Position numbers and translations under genes: made by a program. DNA of 64,000 bases from PoT sp049331405 (lineage in GTDB: Bacteria; Planctomycetota; Planctomycetia; Isosphaerales; Isosphaeraceae): positions 1,922,001-1,986,000 of the forward strand of contig NZ_CP186274.1 of the NCBI RefSeq assembly GCF_049331405.1, read 5' to 3'. Numbering within the stretch: position 1 is the first letter of the stretch; each line of letters starts with the position of its first letter. The notes below the pieces were generated by a model that made no database searches, was not told where the DNA came from, and was given only the letters and a program-made list of their open reading frames with translations. Below are positions 26,080 to 35,747 of this stretch, piece by piece.

Positions 26080-27030
26080 TCAAGCGGGCATCGGGTTCAG
26101 CAGCAGGAGCAGGAGGATCATCGGCAAGTAGATGAATGACGCCTTCATCAGGCGACGGGCCGAGGCGTCGTCGGTCCTGGCCCAGAACCGCATCGCGCTC
26201 GCCAGGTAGTAGATTCCCAGCAGCAAGGCCCCGGCGAAGTAGACCGGGCCGGCCAGGCCGATGCTCGCGGGCAGGAGCCCCGCCGGGACGAGCGCCAGGG
26301 CGTAGACGGCCGCCTGACGGCCGGTGATCGCCCCTTCCGGGTCGACGGTCGGCAGCATCTTGTGCCCGGCCCTGGCGTAGTCGGCCCGGTAGATCCAGGC
26401 GATGGCCAGGAAGTGGGGGAACTGCCAGAGGAAGACGATCAGGAAGAGGGCCCAGGCCTCGATCCCGAGCCGCCCCGTCGCCCCCGCCCATCCGATCACC
26501 GGGGGCAGGGCACCGGGGATGGCGCCGATGGCCGTGTTCAGCGTGGTCCTCGGCTTGAGCGGGGTGTAGACGAACGCGTAGAGGAAGTACGTGACCGTCG
26601 CCACGATCGCCGAGAGGGTATTCACGCCGAGGGCCAGCATCAGGACGCCGAGGACCCCGGTGATGACGCCGAACCAGGCGGCCTCGGCCGGCGAGAGCCT
26701 GCCGGTCGGGAGCGGGCGGTTGGCCGTCCGCTTCATGAGCGGGTCGCGGAACCGCTCGAGGTACTGGTTCCAGGCGCTCGCGCCGGTGGCGACGAGGGCG
26801 GTGCCGAAGACGGTCAGGAGCAGCGTCGACGGGTGCGAGGCGCCTCGGGCGCCGAGCAGGAAGCCGGCGGCGACCGTCACGAGCACGAGGGTCGCCACGC
26901 GCAGCTTGGCCAGCTCGACATAAGCCGAGAACTTGGCGTTGAAGTCGGCCCAGGCCGACGAGTCGGGGGCCTCAACGATGGCCTGGCCGTTACCAAGGGA
27001 CGCCGCCGTCTTCACGCCACTGCCTCCCAA
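26080..27030 (-). CDS. ctaB: Protoheme IX farnesyltransferase (heme O synthase)
   Basis: This UbiA-family membrane prenyltransferase adds farnesyl to heme b to give heme O, the precursor of heme A. The first Asp-rich motif is seen in NQYLERFRDPLMKRTANRPL and the second in YRADYARAGHKMLP. The length (316 aa) and multiple hydrophobic helices are typical. It overlaps the upstream ctaA gene by 19 bases, so the two heme-modifying enzymes are translationally coupled. It lies between ctaA and coxC. Confidence 0.93.
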   Translation of the reverse strand: MGGSGVKTAASLGNGQAIVEAPDSSAWADFNAKFSAYVELAKLRVATLVLVTVAAGFLLGARGASHPSTLLLTVFGTALVATGASAWNQYLERFRDPLMKRTANRPLPTGRLSPAEAAWFGVITGVLGVLMLALGVNTLSAIVATVTYFLYAFVYTPLKPRTTLNTAIGAIPGALPPVIGWAGATGRLGIEAWALFLIVFLWQFPHFLAIAWIYRADYARAGHKMLPTVDPEGAITGRQAAVYALALVPAGLLPASIGLAGPVYFAGALLLGIYYLASAMRFWARTDDASARRLMKASFIYLPMILLLLLLNPMPA

Positions 27031-27989
27031 TCAAGAGCACCATTCGGTCGAGGGGCCTTCGACATCTCGCCCGAGGGGGCGAGGTGCCTGTAAGTCCGCA
27101 AGGTCAAGACGACGATCGCCGCCAGCAGCAAGGCGCCGTTGGTCTGGTGGCCGGTCCGCACCATCGCCTGCAGGAGGGTCACGGTCCTGGGGATGCCGTC
27201 GAACGGCCGTAGCATCCACCAGGCGGCGACGCCGAGCGCGAACTGGAGCGTCACCGAGATGCCCAGGGCCCTCGCCGACGGCAGGAGCGGCTTCAGCTCG
27301 TCCTTGCGACGCTCGATCCGGGTCGCGAGCATCCCCGCGTGGCTCCAGACGGCCAGTGCCACGAGCGCGTGCAGGTAGACGCCATGCTGGTGCGGGAAGT
27401 GCCGCAGCCAGGCCCCGATGGCGATCTGGACCGCCACCATGATGAGGGTCACGAGGGCCCGGCGCCGGAGGTGCCCGGTGTCGACCTGTCGCGACCTCGT
27501 CTCGATCCAGTCGCGACCCGTCAGCACGCAGAGGGCGACCATCAGGGCGAAGAAGGTCTGCCCCATGATCCCGTGCAGGGCGGCGAGGCCGGTCGAGTTC
27601 TGGGTGACGCGGGTCCCCCCCAGGATGCCCTGGGCGATGACCAGCACCAGGGCGAGCACGCCGAGGACCTTCATCCCCTTGCGCTTCTCGGCCACGAGGA
27701 ACCAGACGGTCAGCACGATCGTCGCCAGGCCGACGGCCGAGCCGTAGAGCCGGTGCGTGTGCTCGACCTGGACGCCGAAGGGGGCGTGCCAGAAGTTGAA
27801 CAGGAACATGTTGATGCCGAACGTCGTCGGCCAGTCGGGGACGGCCATGCCGACGCGATAGGTCGTCACCGAGCCCCCCACGAAGAGGAGAGGCAGGGTG
27901 AAGATCGCGCCGAAGATGGCGACCCAGTGCGGCCCTCGCTTGTACGAGGCCGTCGAGCCTGGGCTGCCAAGGGTCGGGTCGGGCGTCAT
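27012..27989 (-). CDS. ctaA: Heme A synthase (COX15/CtaA)
   Basis: This integral membrane protein oxidises heme O to heme A. The conserved His motifs are present: EHTHRLYGSAVGL, HGIMGQTFFAL, a third around HFPHQHGVYLHALVAL and HQTNGALLLA. The two four-helix bundles and the 325-residue length fit the family. It lies between coxA and ctaB, overlapping the latter by 19 bases. It supplies heme a to the oxidase encoded by the same operon. Confidence 0.92.
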   Translation of the reverse strand: MTPDPTLGSPGSTASYKRGPHWVAIFGAIFTLPLLFVGGSVTTYRVGMAVPDWPTTFGINMFLFNFWHAPFGVQVEHTHRLYGSAVGLATIVLTVWFLVAEKRKGMKVLGVLALVLVIAQGILGGTRVTQNSTGLAALHGIMGQTFFALMVALCVLTGRDWIETRSRQVDTGHLRRRALVTLIMVAVQIAIGAWLRHFPHQHGVYLHALVALAVWSHAGMLATRIERRKDELKPLLPSARALGISVTLQFALGVAAWWMLRPFDGIPRTVTLLQAMVRTGHQTNGALLLAAIVVLTLRTYRHLAPSGEMSKAPRPNGALDWEAVA

Positions 27990-28143
27990 TCGCGACTTCC
28001 CATCGTCGAAACCCGGGGGCCTCTTGCGTGAGGCCCGGCGGGTCGGTTTGCGTGTCGGAGAGGTAGAGTCGGCCTCCGGTTCTGGCCGCCTCCGGATTCA
28101 TCGTCGTGTCGGTTCGGCCCGCGTCCTCGAAGGGGGTCGCGGG

Positions 28144-29991
28144 TCAGGCCATGATCGGGTCCATCGGCCCGGCCTCGACCGGCCTGGGTTGAGTCTGCGG
28201 GAGGAAGTCTTCGGGGGTCCCGGGAACGCTGTACTCGTAGGCCGGGTGGTAGACGGTCGGGATCGTCTCGAAGTTATAGTGCGGCGGCGGCGAGGCGGCG
28301 GCCCATTCCAGGGTGTTCGCCTTCCACGGGTTCGCCTCGGCCCTGGGCCCGAAGGCCAGGCTGTAGAAGAAGTTGATGGCGAACGGGATCTGCGCCAGGC
28401 CGAGGCCGAAGGCGCTGTAGGTCATCACCAGGTTCATCCAGGTCGTGCCCGAGCCCCTGAGGAACAGGTAGACCGACGGGTCGGCGATCCGGCGCGGGAA
28501 ACCGTGCATCCCGATGATGTGCATCAGGAAGAAGGTCCCGTTGAAGAAGATGAACGAGAAGATGAAGTGGATCTTGCCCCAACGCTCGTTCATCATCCGG
28601 CCGAACATCTTGGGATACCAGTAGTAGATCGCCGCGAAGATGCCGAAGGTGCTGCCGCCGAAGAGGACGTAGTGGATATGCGCCACGATGAAATAGGTGT
28701 CGTGGATGTGGATATCCACGGGCGTCGCGGCCATGAAGATCCCCGAGAGCCCGCCGATGACGAACATGGCGACGAAGGCCATGGCGTTGAGCATCGCCGA
28801 GGTCAATTGGAGCCTGCCGCCCCACATCGTCCCCAGCCAGTTGAAGACCTTCACGGCCGAGGGGAGGGCGATCATCATCGTCGAGAGCATGAACGTGGCG
28901 CCTAGCTTCGGGTTCATGCCCGACTGGAACATGTGGTGCCCCCAGACGATGAACCCGAGCCCCGCGATCCCCGCGATGGCGAAGACCATCGGCTTGTAGC
29001 CGAAGAGGGGCTTGCGGGAGAAGGTCGAGACCACGTCGGAGACGAACCCCATCGCCGGCAGGATCATGATGTAGACGGCCGGGTGCGAGTAGAACCAGAA
29101 GAGGTGCTGCCACAGCAAGGGCTGCCCGCCCCCCACCACCGGCGGCGAGTTGGCCACCGACCAGTTGGCCGGGCTGAAGAAGTTCGTCCCGGCCGTGCGG
29201 TCGAGGAGCTGCATCACCAGCGCCGAGGTCAGCACCGGCAGGGCGAACGCCTGGAGGATCGCCGTGATGAAGAGGGCCCAGACCGACATCGGCATCCGGA
29301 AGAGGGTCATCCCCGGCGCCCGGAGCATGATGATGGTCGTGATGTAGTTGATCGAGCCCATCAGGGACGAGATGCCCGCGAAGAGGAGGGCGATCAGCCA
29401 CCAGGTCTGCCCGTTGAGCGAGCCGGGGGTCGACCATCGCAGGTTCGCCAGCGTCGGATAGCTCGTCCAGCCGGCCTCGGGGGCTCCCCCTTCGACCACG
29501 AGCGAGTAGATGATCGCGACGAAGGCGAAGGGCATCGCCCAGTACGAGAGCATGTTCAGCTTCGGGAACGCCATGTCGCGCGCCCCGATCATGAGCGGGA
29601 TCAAGAAGTTCCCGAACGCGCCCGTCAAGAGCGGGATGATCACGAAGAAGATCATGATCGTCGCGTGCAACGTGAACAGCTTGTTGTAGAACTCGGGGGG
29701 CATCCGGTATCCGAGCGCGGGGTCGGACCAGAGGGCGTTGCTCAGGATCGGCATCGGCGACCAGGGCCAGGCGAGCTGCCAGCGGATGGCCATCGCCAAA
29801 AGGCCGCCGATCACGAAGAAGATCAGGCCCGAGAAGAGGAACTGGATGCCGATCACCTTGTGGTCGGACGAGAAGACATAGCGCTGGAAGATGTTGCGAT
29901 TGTCTTCGTGGACGTGGTGATCGTCGTGGCTGTGCGAGGACGCGGCGACGTCACCCTGGCTCGGCCCGTGGGCGGCATGTTCGGCGTTCAT
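28144..29991 (-). CDS. coxA: Cytochrome c oxidase subunit I (A2-type)
   Basis: This catalytic subunit of the heme-copper oxidase reduces O2 and pumps protons. Heme and copper ligands are visible: HATIMIFF, YSHPAVYIMILP (CuB His and the crosslinked Tyr), WGHHMF and HIHDTYFIVAHIHYVL. The YSHPAV motif lacks the Glu of GHPEV. This marks the A2 type, in which a Tyr-Ser pair is thought to replace that Glu in the D channel (known for Rhodothermus-like enzymes). The N-terminus is His-rich (ASSHSHDDHHVHED). The ATG at 29991 overlaps the coxB stop as ATGA. Confidence 0.95.
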   Translation of the reverse strand: MNAEHAAHGPSQGDVAASSHSHDDHHVHEDNRNIFQRYVFSSDHKVIGIQFLFSGLIFFVIGGLLAMAIRWQLAWPWSPMPILSNALWSDPALGYRMPPEFYNKLFTLHATIMIFFVIIPLLTGAFGNFLIPLMIGARDMAFPKLNMLSYWAMPFAFVAIIYSLVVEGGAPEAGWTSYPTLANLRWSTPGSLNGQTWWLIALLFAGISSLMGSINYITTIIMLRAPGMTLFRMPMSVWALFITAILQAFALPVLTSALVMQLLDRTAGTNFFSPANWSVANSPPVVGGGQPLLWQHLFWFYSHPAVYIMILPAMGFVSDVVSTFSRKPLFGYKPMVFAIAGIAGLGFIVWGHHMFQSGMNPKLGATFMLSTMMIALPSAVKVFNWLGTMWGGRLQLTSAMLNAMAFVAMFVIGGLSGIFMAATPVDIHIHDTYFIVAHIHYVLFGGSTFGIFAAIYYWYPKMFGRMMNERWGKIHFIFSFIFFNGTFFLMHIIGMHGFPRRIADPSVYLFLRGSGTTWMNLVMTYSAFGLGLAQIPFAINFFYSLAFGPRAEANPWKANTLEWAAASPPPHYNFETIPTVYHPAYEYSVPGTPEDFLPQTQPRPVEAGPMDPIMA

Positions 29992-30824
29992 TGCGGTGTC
30001 ATCTCCCCCTCGGAGCCGCTGGCCGCAGCGAGCTGACCGACGTTCTGGGATTCGAGAGCCTTTCGCATCCACTCGTCGAAATCCGCCTGCGACTCGTGGA
30101 CCGTCACATTCCCGCGCATCTTGTAGTGGCCCCAGCCGCAGAGCTCCGCACAGACCAGCTCAAAGCTCCCGGCGGTGTCGGAGTCGAACCAGACGGGGAT
30201 GGTCAGGCCTGGGACGGCGTCTTGCTTGATTCGCATCTGGGGCAGGAAGAACGAGTGGAGCACGTCCGCCGACTTCAGGTTGATCAGCGCCGGCTTGTCC
30301 TTGACGAAGTGGAGGTCGTTGACGCGGTGGAGGTCGTCGGTCGTGTTGAGCCGCCCGTCGGGACCCGGATACTTCATGACCCACTGGAACTGCCGCCCGG
30401 TGACCTCGGCGATCGGCTGGATCTTCGGGGCCGACGTCCGGAACTTGATCGCCGCCCAGGTCCCCATCTGGTAGAAGGCGATCGCCACCAGGATGGCCGC
30501 GGGGATGATCGTCCAGACCGCCTCGAGGAGCTGGCTCCCGTGGAAGTACGTGGCCGCACGCAGGGGTCTGCCCTCGGCGTCGACCTTGTCGACGTAGCGG
30601 AAGGCGACCCAGACGAGCGCGACCTGCGTCCCGATGAACGTGACGCCCGTGATCCCCAGGATGATGAAGAACAGGCTGTCGATCTCGCGACCGAAGGTCG
30701 AGACGACGTGGTACGGGTTACTGGCGTGGTTGGGCAGCCACCAGTCGGGTGAGAACGGGGAATAGAGGAACGCCGCTACGCAAGCGATGGCGGCCAAAGC
30801 GAAGAGCAAACTCCAGTAACGCAC
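29988..30824 (-). CDS. coxB: Cytochrome c oxidase subunit II
   Basis: This electron-entry subunit carries the CuA centre. It has an N-terminal hydrophobic segment and a second helix around ILGITGVTFIGTQVALVWVA, then a cupredoxin domain with VLHSFFLPQMRIKQDAVPG and the CuA motif CAELCGWGHYKM. No heme c motif is fused at the C-terminus, so it is not a caa3-type subunit II; the separate di-heme cytochrome upstream may be the donor. The stop overlaps the coxA start by 4 bases. Confidence 0.94.
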   Translation of the reverse strand: MRYWSLLFALAAIACVAAFLYSPFSPDWWLPNHASNPYHVVSTFGREIDSLFFIILGITGVTFIGTQVALVWVAFRYVDKVDAEGRPLRAATYFHGSQLLEAVWTIIPAAILVAIAFYQMGTWAAIKFRTSAPKIQPIAEVTGRQFQWVMKYPGPDGRLNTTDDLHRVNDLHFVKDKPALINLKSADVLHSFFLPQMRIKQDAVPGLTIPVWFDSDTAGSFELVCAELCGWGHYKMRGNVTVHESQADFDEWMRKALESQNVGQLAAASGSEGEMTPQ

Positions 30825-31080
30825 GGGATCGCTCCCTTAGTCGGTCTTCGTGTGCGAGAGGTCGGACGGCGGCGGAAGCGTCCGGGTCGTATCGTCGCGG
30901 TTCCACTTCTCAAGGGTGCTCGGTGGTCACACCCACCGGCCGTCATCGATTCGGTCTAATTTCGGTCTCGTCGGGATCCGGCTGAATTCGCTCGGGCAGG
31001 CCTCTCGGCAGCGCCCGTCGGTCCCACCCCCGCGGCGATCGTGCGTCGCGGAGGGGAAGGGCGGGCGGCCTCGGCTGCGG

Positions 31081-32388
31081 TCAACGCTCGGCGACGGCGG
31101 GGGCCGCCGGGTTGGGGAGGGTGACCCCTTCGAGCAGGGTCTTATCATACGGCAGGGCCAGCACGAAGTTGACGAGGTCCCAGACCTCATCGGCCTCGAG
31201 GGTCGGGTAGTGGGCGGGCATCTTCGCCCCCGTGATCCCCTTGGCGATCCGCCAGTAGAGGTCGATCGGCCGACGCCCCCCCTTGTACACGCCCACCCTC
31301 AGGTTGGCCGCCCGGATCGGGTCGCCCCAGTCATCGAGCGAGTTCTTCCAGAGCTCCCGGGTCTTCTCCGGATACTTCTCCAGGCGCTCGAGGCGGGTGC
31401 TGGGGTTCCCGGAGAAGTAGACGTCGTTGAACACGTCCTGCGAGACGAGGCTGGCGCCGTCGCCGTTGGCCTTGATCCCGTGGCAGCCGATGCAGTCGAC
31501 CGAGTTCATGTTCTTCGACTTGTAGCCGAGGAAGAGGTTCCGACCCCGGAGGATGCTCTCCTTGGTCGCGGGCGTCCTGGGCACGGGCGGGTTGAAGACC
31601 TCGGCCTCGACGCTCGTCCACTTCTCGAAGACGGCGTTGGCCACGCCGTTGACGACCTCGTCGTTGAGCGCCTCGGGATCGTTCTCGTCGGAGACGGTGG
31701 CCTCCTCGATCAGGGCGAGCTCGGTCTCCCCCCGATAGCTGAGGAACATCACGTAGTCGACGACTTGGTCGACCTCGGCGGGGGTCATCAGGGCTTCGAA
31801 CGCGGGCATCGACGTGCCGTGGAGGCCGTCGCTGATCGTCCGCCTGAGATCCTCTCGCGTCGGCTTGGCGCCGTTGGGCGTGGAGGTGAACTTGTACTTG
31901 CCGGGGCGATAGTCTCTCGGCCTCGGATAGAGGAAGTCGGCCGTCGGCCCGTTCCCGGCACCCGAGACCCCGTGGCAATGCAGGCAGTGCAGGCGATAGA
32001 GGGCATATCCCCCCTTCTGCGCCTCGGTGACGGCCGGCTCGCCGGGGGCCGGGGACGCTTGCACCATGATCCGCTCGCGCTTCGCGTCGGCACCTTCGCC
32101 GGTCCGCTTGAAGTTCGCCAGCCGGATGCCGCCGCCGGGCAAATTCGTGCCGGGCGGGACGTGGATCTCGCGGGGGTTTGGGCCGTAGAGGCGGGTCAGC
32201 CCTTTGCGGACGAGCTCTTGCAGCTTCGTCTTGCCGGCGAGGTTGGCCTTGGTCTTGTCGGCCGGTTCCTTGGTGAGCGCCTCGGCCTCTTCGTATCGCA
32301 AGGGTCCGGAGTTGTAGGAGTCGGTGCAGCCGGCCAGGACCATCGGGGCGACGGCGACGAGCAGAACGAGGCCAAACCGCGAAGTCAC
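31081..32388 (-). CDS. Di-heme cytochrome c lipoprotein
   Basis: The GTG at 32388 follows GGGAGGA at good spacing. A signal peptide ends in the lipobox LAGC, so the mature protein is probably anchored by lipid on the outer face of the inner membrane. Two heme c sites are visible, CLHCHG (about residue 137) and CIGCHG (about 300), each in a cytochrome-c-like domain with distal Met candidates (GTSMPAFEAL, GAKMPAHYP). It directly precedes coxB and is the likely electron donor to CuA. A second possibility is a quinol:cytochrome c oxidoreductase subunit. Confidence 0.87.
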   Translation of the reverse strand: MTSRFGLVLLVAVAPMVLAGCTDSYNSGPLRYEEAEALTKEPADKTKANLAGKTKLQELVRKGLTRLYGPNPREIHVPPGTNLPGGGIRLANFKRTGEGADAKRERIMVQASPAPGEPAVTEAQKGGYALYRLHCLHCHGVSGAGNGPTADFLYPRPRDYRPGKYKFTSTPNGAKPTREDLRRTISDGLHGTSMPAFEALMTPAEVDQVVDYVMFLSYRGETELALIEEATVSDENDPEALNDEVVNGVANAVFEKWTSVEAEVFNPPVPRTPATKESILRGRNLFLGYKSKNMNSVDCIGCHGIKANGDGASLVSQDVFNDVYFSGNPSTRLERLEKYPEKTRELWKNSLDDWGDPIRAANLRVGVYKGGRRPIDLYWRIAKGITGAKMPAHYPTLEADEVWDLVNFVLALPYDKTLLEGVTLPNPAAPAVAER

Positions 32389-32769
32389 GCGCCTATCCTC
32401 CCATACGGGCAATATTCCAAGCCCGCCACGACCCCGGGACCGGCGGGCCCTCGGCACGGAGACGTCTCGATTCGGATGATTCGTAGGTGCCGGTTGTACA
32501 TGGACAGCCGGCGGCATCCCATCGTACGGCGGGAAGCGAATACTTTAAGACAAACCGAGGGTTCTGTTCGTAAACCCGGCCCTCAGTTCATCTCAAGCAA
32601 AATGGCAGCTTAAGGCCACGGGCCTATGGTAGCCGCCAGGATGGAGGGGGACAAGATTCTATGCGATTTCGTTCTTTTCGGTTTTTACGAAAATTTCAGC
32701 AATTTCAAAAGTTTCAAAAACTTTGGAGAGACTTCAATCCGGGCCCATCTCCGGCCGATTTCTGATCCT

Positions 32770-33624
32770 GTGAAAACGAAGTCGAAACCGCGGACCCCAC
32801 CCCCGGCCTCCAAGAAGTCCCGGCCTCGATTCGGCTACGACCACCGTTGGTGGGGCGAAGTCGTCGAGACCGAGAAGGAGCGCGTCTCTTACTGGGAAGC
32901 GACGCGCAGGCCCTTGCCGTGCCTGGCCTTCGTGGCCTTCCCGCTTTTCCTCTATGAGTTCGGCATCATCTACCTGGGCGGGGCGTCCTCCGAGGCCTAT
33001 CGGACCGGGGCGGACGCCTGGATGCGGCAGGTCCTGGGGACGATCGGGCTCCGCGATCATTGGTTCCTGCCCCTCATACTGCTGGTCTCGCTCCTGATCT
33101 GGCACGCGGTCGACCAACGCGCATGGCGTTTCTCACCGGCAGCCCTCGTGGGAATGGTCGTCGAGAGCCTCGTGCTGGCCGTCGCCTTGATCGGACTGAG
33201 CCGCGTGGTCGACCTCGGGTTCACCCAGATGGACGCGATCTCGGCCGCGAGGCGGCCCCTGGCCGTCGAGTCCCCTCCCTCTGCGCATCCGTTGATACCC
33301 CTGATCGGGTTCCTCGGGGCGGGGGTCTACGAGGAGGCGCTCTTCCGCCTGGCCCTGGTCCCCTTGCTGTTCGGGTTCGCGAGGCTCTTGCAGGTCCCGG
33401 GGGTCCTGGCCAGCACGTTCGCGATGACCGTCTCGGCTTTATTGTTCTCGCTGGCGCACCACGCGGGGACGCCCGGTGAGGCGTTTACCTGGTTCGCGTT
33501 CATCTTCCGGTGGTTCGCCGGGGTCTACTTCGCCTGGGTCTTCGCGGCGAGGGGGTTCGCTATCGCGGTCGGCACGCATTGTGCTTACGATGTCATCGTG
33601 GGTTGGCTGGGATGGCACTTCTGA
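32770..33624 (+). CDS. CPBP-family intramembrane protease (CAAX-like)
   Basis: This multi-pass membrane protein carries the three CPBP motifs: EEALFRLALVPLLFG (EExxxR), FSLAHHAG and HCAYDVIVG. These form the active site in Rce1/CAAX-type glutamate proteases. In bacteria the family cleaves peptides or protects against bacteriocins; the substrate here is unknown. GTG 32770 is chosen because the upstream in-frame sequence (rich in Phe, Asn and Lys, about 32626-32760) looks like an AT-rich leader, although the ribosome-binding site is weak. It is divergent from the oxidase operon. Confidence 0.85.
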   Translation: MKTKSKPRTPPPASKKSRPRFGYDHRWWGEVVETEKERVSYWEATRRPLPCLAFVAFPLFLYEFGIIYLGGASSEAYRTGADAWMRQVLGTIGLRDHWFLPLILLVSLLIWHAVDQRAWRFSPAALVGMVVESLVLAVALIGLSRVVDLGFTQMDAISAARRPLAVESPPSAHPLIPLIGFLGAGVYEEALFRLALVPLLFGFARLLQVPGVLASTFAMTVSALLFSLAHHAGTPGEAFTWFAFIFRWFAGVYFAWVFAARGFAIAVGTHCAYDVIVGWLGWHF

Positions 33625-33670
33625 TCCGACCGGATCACTCTCCGAACTCGCAACTCGTGGGACAACACGC

Positions 33671-34567
33671 TTGCGGATCATCCATCTGTCTGACATCCAT
33701 GTCTGGCGCTACGAATTCAACCCGATCCACCTCCTGAACAAGCGGGCGGTCGGGGTCTTCTCGTTGTTAGCAGGCCGGGCCCGCAGGTTCCGGCTCGAGC
33801 GGATCGAGGAAGTCGTGGCGAAGGTCCAGAGCCGCGCGGCCGATCACATCCTGATCACCGGCGACCTGACGACCACCGCGCTCTCGGCCGAGTTCCGCGA
33901 CGCCAGGGACGCCCTTTCCGAGCTTCTCGTCGACCCGACGAGGGTCACCGTGATCCCCGGGAACCACGACCGCTACACGACGGGCTCCGTCCGCTACCAG
34001 AACTTCGAGGCCTGGTTCGGCGCCTTCGCGCCCGACGTCACCTATCCGTGGCTCCGTCACCTCGACTCCGAGACGGCGATCCTCGGGCTCGATCCGACAC
34101 GGTCGCACCTCTCTGCGCGTGGCCTCCTCCCCGCGATGCAGCTTGCCCAGGCGCGAGAAATGATGCGCGATCACCCCAAGCGGCTGATCGTCGCCTGCCA
34201 TTATCCGGTCGAGGCCCCTCCGCTCTACGCCGAGGAACTGGCCCCGAAACGGATGAAGAACGCGCTCGAGGTCGGCGAGTGGCTCTCCGGGATCGGCCAG
34301 CATCTTTATTGCTGCGGCCACGTCCACGCGGCCTGGGGCTTTGTGCCGAGGGGCGTGCCGAACCAACTCTGCCTGAACTCGGGCGCCCCTCTCCTCCGCG
34401 ATCCGACCGGAATGCGTCCCCCCGGCTTCCTCGAGATCGAACTGCAGGACGACGACGTGACGGTTACCCATCACGCCTGGACCGGGACCGAGTGGAGCGA
34501 ACGGCCCTTTTACTCCGCGCCGAGCTTCTACGCCGCCGGCAGCCCCGCGACCTCGCACGCGACCTGA
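33671..34567 (+). CDS. Calcineurin-like metallophosphoesterase
   Basis: The dimetal phosphoesterase motifs are complete: LSDIHVWR, ITGDLTTTA, IPGNHDRY, ACHYPVEAPP and CCGHVHAAW. At about 298 residues it fits the single-domain 3',5'-cyclic nucleotide phosphodiesterase or Icc-like group; the real substrate is not evident. The start is taken as TTG 33671, which gives RIIHLSDIH at the N-terminus as in relatives. It lies about 45 bases after the CPBP protease on the same strand, possibly in an operon. Confidence 0.88.
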   Translation: MRIIHLSDIHVWRYEFNPIHLLNKRAVGVFSLLAGRARRFRLERIEEVVAKVQSRAADHILITGDLTTTALSAEFRDARDALSELLVDPTRVTVIPGNHDRYTTGSVRYQNFEAWFGAFAPDVTYPWLRHLDSETAILGLDPTRSHLSARGLLPAMQLAQAREMMRDHPKRLIVACHYPVEAPPLYAEELAPKRMKNALEVGEWLSGIGQHLYCCGHVHAAWGFVPRGVPNQLCLNSGAPLLRDPTGMRPPGFLEIELQDDDVTVTHHAWTGTEWSERPFYSAPSFYAAGSPATSHAT

Positions 34568-34597
34568 GTGCGGCGCCGCGGGGTGTGGACCTCATCG

Positions 34598-35479
34598 TCA
34601 GACGGTGGCCCAGGCGCAGTACTGAGGCGGACTCGTGAGCTGACTCTTGGCCTGCACGGCGGCATCCCTGAGGCGAGCCTCGAGGGTCCGGGTGTCGATC
34701 TCGCCCGGGGCGAGAGAGCCGAGATGCTCGAGTCGCGACATGACGCTCTCGAAGGTGTAGCTCACCCAGGCATAGAGATGAGAGTCGGGACCTCCGCCGA
34801 CGAGCGACTCGCAGAAGATCGACGGCCGGGGAAGTCCCGCGTCCTGGAAGTGCTCGAGCAGTCGTCCGCCGGCATCACCGTTAGGAGCCGCGGATCGGAA
34901 GGCCTCCTGGATCAAGGCCCCGACCCGATCCCACTCGGCGACGACCGGCCTCGAGCGCGTGATCGGCTGACCGTCGAAGCAGAGCTCGTGCAGCGCGAGC
35001 ACGCCGCCGTGCCGCAGATGACCCGAGGCCGAACGGATGAATGCGACGGGGTCGGGCTGGTGGATCAGGACGTATCGACCGATGACGAGGTCGAAAGGAT
35101 CGGGATCGATGAACGACTCGACCGCGACGTCGTCGAAATCGACGTGGTGCAACCTCATGGACCGGCAGCGCTCTCGGGCGATCGCGATGGCCTGCGGGCT
35201 CCGGTCGATCCCGACCACCAGCCCGGACGGCCCGACGATTTCCGCCGCGAGCATCGACACGTCCCCCGCGCCGCATCCGAGGTCGAGGACCCGCATCCCC
35301 GGCTTCAGCCCCGCGCGGCGGAGCAGCCGCTCGGTGATCGGCCTCAGGATGCTCGCCTGGAGCATCAGGCGGCGGATCTCTCGATCCGAATGCCCGAGGA
35401 TGTATTCCGTCACCGTCGCCTGTTGAGCCATCGTCGTCCCCCCTCCGGGATCGGTCGGGGCCACCGTTTGATTCGCCAC
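34598..35479 (-). CDS. Class I SAM-dependent methyltransferase
   Basis: The Rossmann methyltransferase core is clear: VLDLGCGAGDVSML binds S-adenosylmethionine, VVGIDRSPQAI carries the acidic residue contacting ribose, and FDLVIGRYVLIHQPDP is the post-II motif. The N-terminus (EYILGHSDREIRRLMLQASI) matches the UbiE/Coq5-like methyltransferase group common in actinobacteria and planctomycetes. The substrate is unknown. It is convergent with the metallophosphoesterase gene. Confidence 0.88.
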   Translation of the reverse strand: MANQTVAPTDPGGGTTMAQQATVTEYILGHSDREIRRLMLQASILRPITERLLRRAGLKPGMRVLDLGCGAGDVSMLAAEIVGPSGLVVGIDRSPQAIAIARERCRSMRLHHVDFDDVAVESFIDPDPFDLVIGRYVLIHQPDPVAFIRSASGHLRHGGVLALHELCFDGQPITRSRPVVAEWDRVGALIQEAFRSAAPNGDAGGRLLEHFQDAGLPRPSIFCESLVGGGPDSHLYAWVSYTFESVMSRLEHLGSLAPGEIDTRTLEARLRDAAVQAKSQLTSPPQYCAWATV

Positions 35480-35747
35480 CCCCCGCGGCGTATCGTGCGT
35501 AGGAGGCCGAGCCGCCCCACGAGGCCCCGAGGTTCCTGCGAGGAAGATTCGCAGAATCCTTCATGAGTTCCGCGATGGCACGCCGGTGATCATGCCCGGC
35601 CGACATCATCGCATGCGAGGACGCGAGTTCGTGAAGAGTCGAATCATGTCCCGTCGAAAACCTGAAGACATCGGCGATCGTTGCGCGGGAGACCTGGCAT
35701 CTCGCGACGCGATCCGAGCCGAATCATCGAGAATGGGGAGGGTGCGG

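Noticed and set aside
29992..30072. Upstream extension of coxA by 27 residues
   Set aside because: It would overlap the coxB coding end by 85 bases; the ATGA overlap at 29988-29991 is the normal coupling signal.
30850..32613. A plus-strand open frame of 587 residues opposite the di-heme cytochrome
   Set aside because: The minus strand encodes two heme motifs and a lipobox; the plus frame is a shadow.
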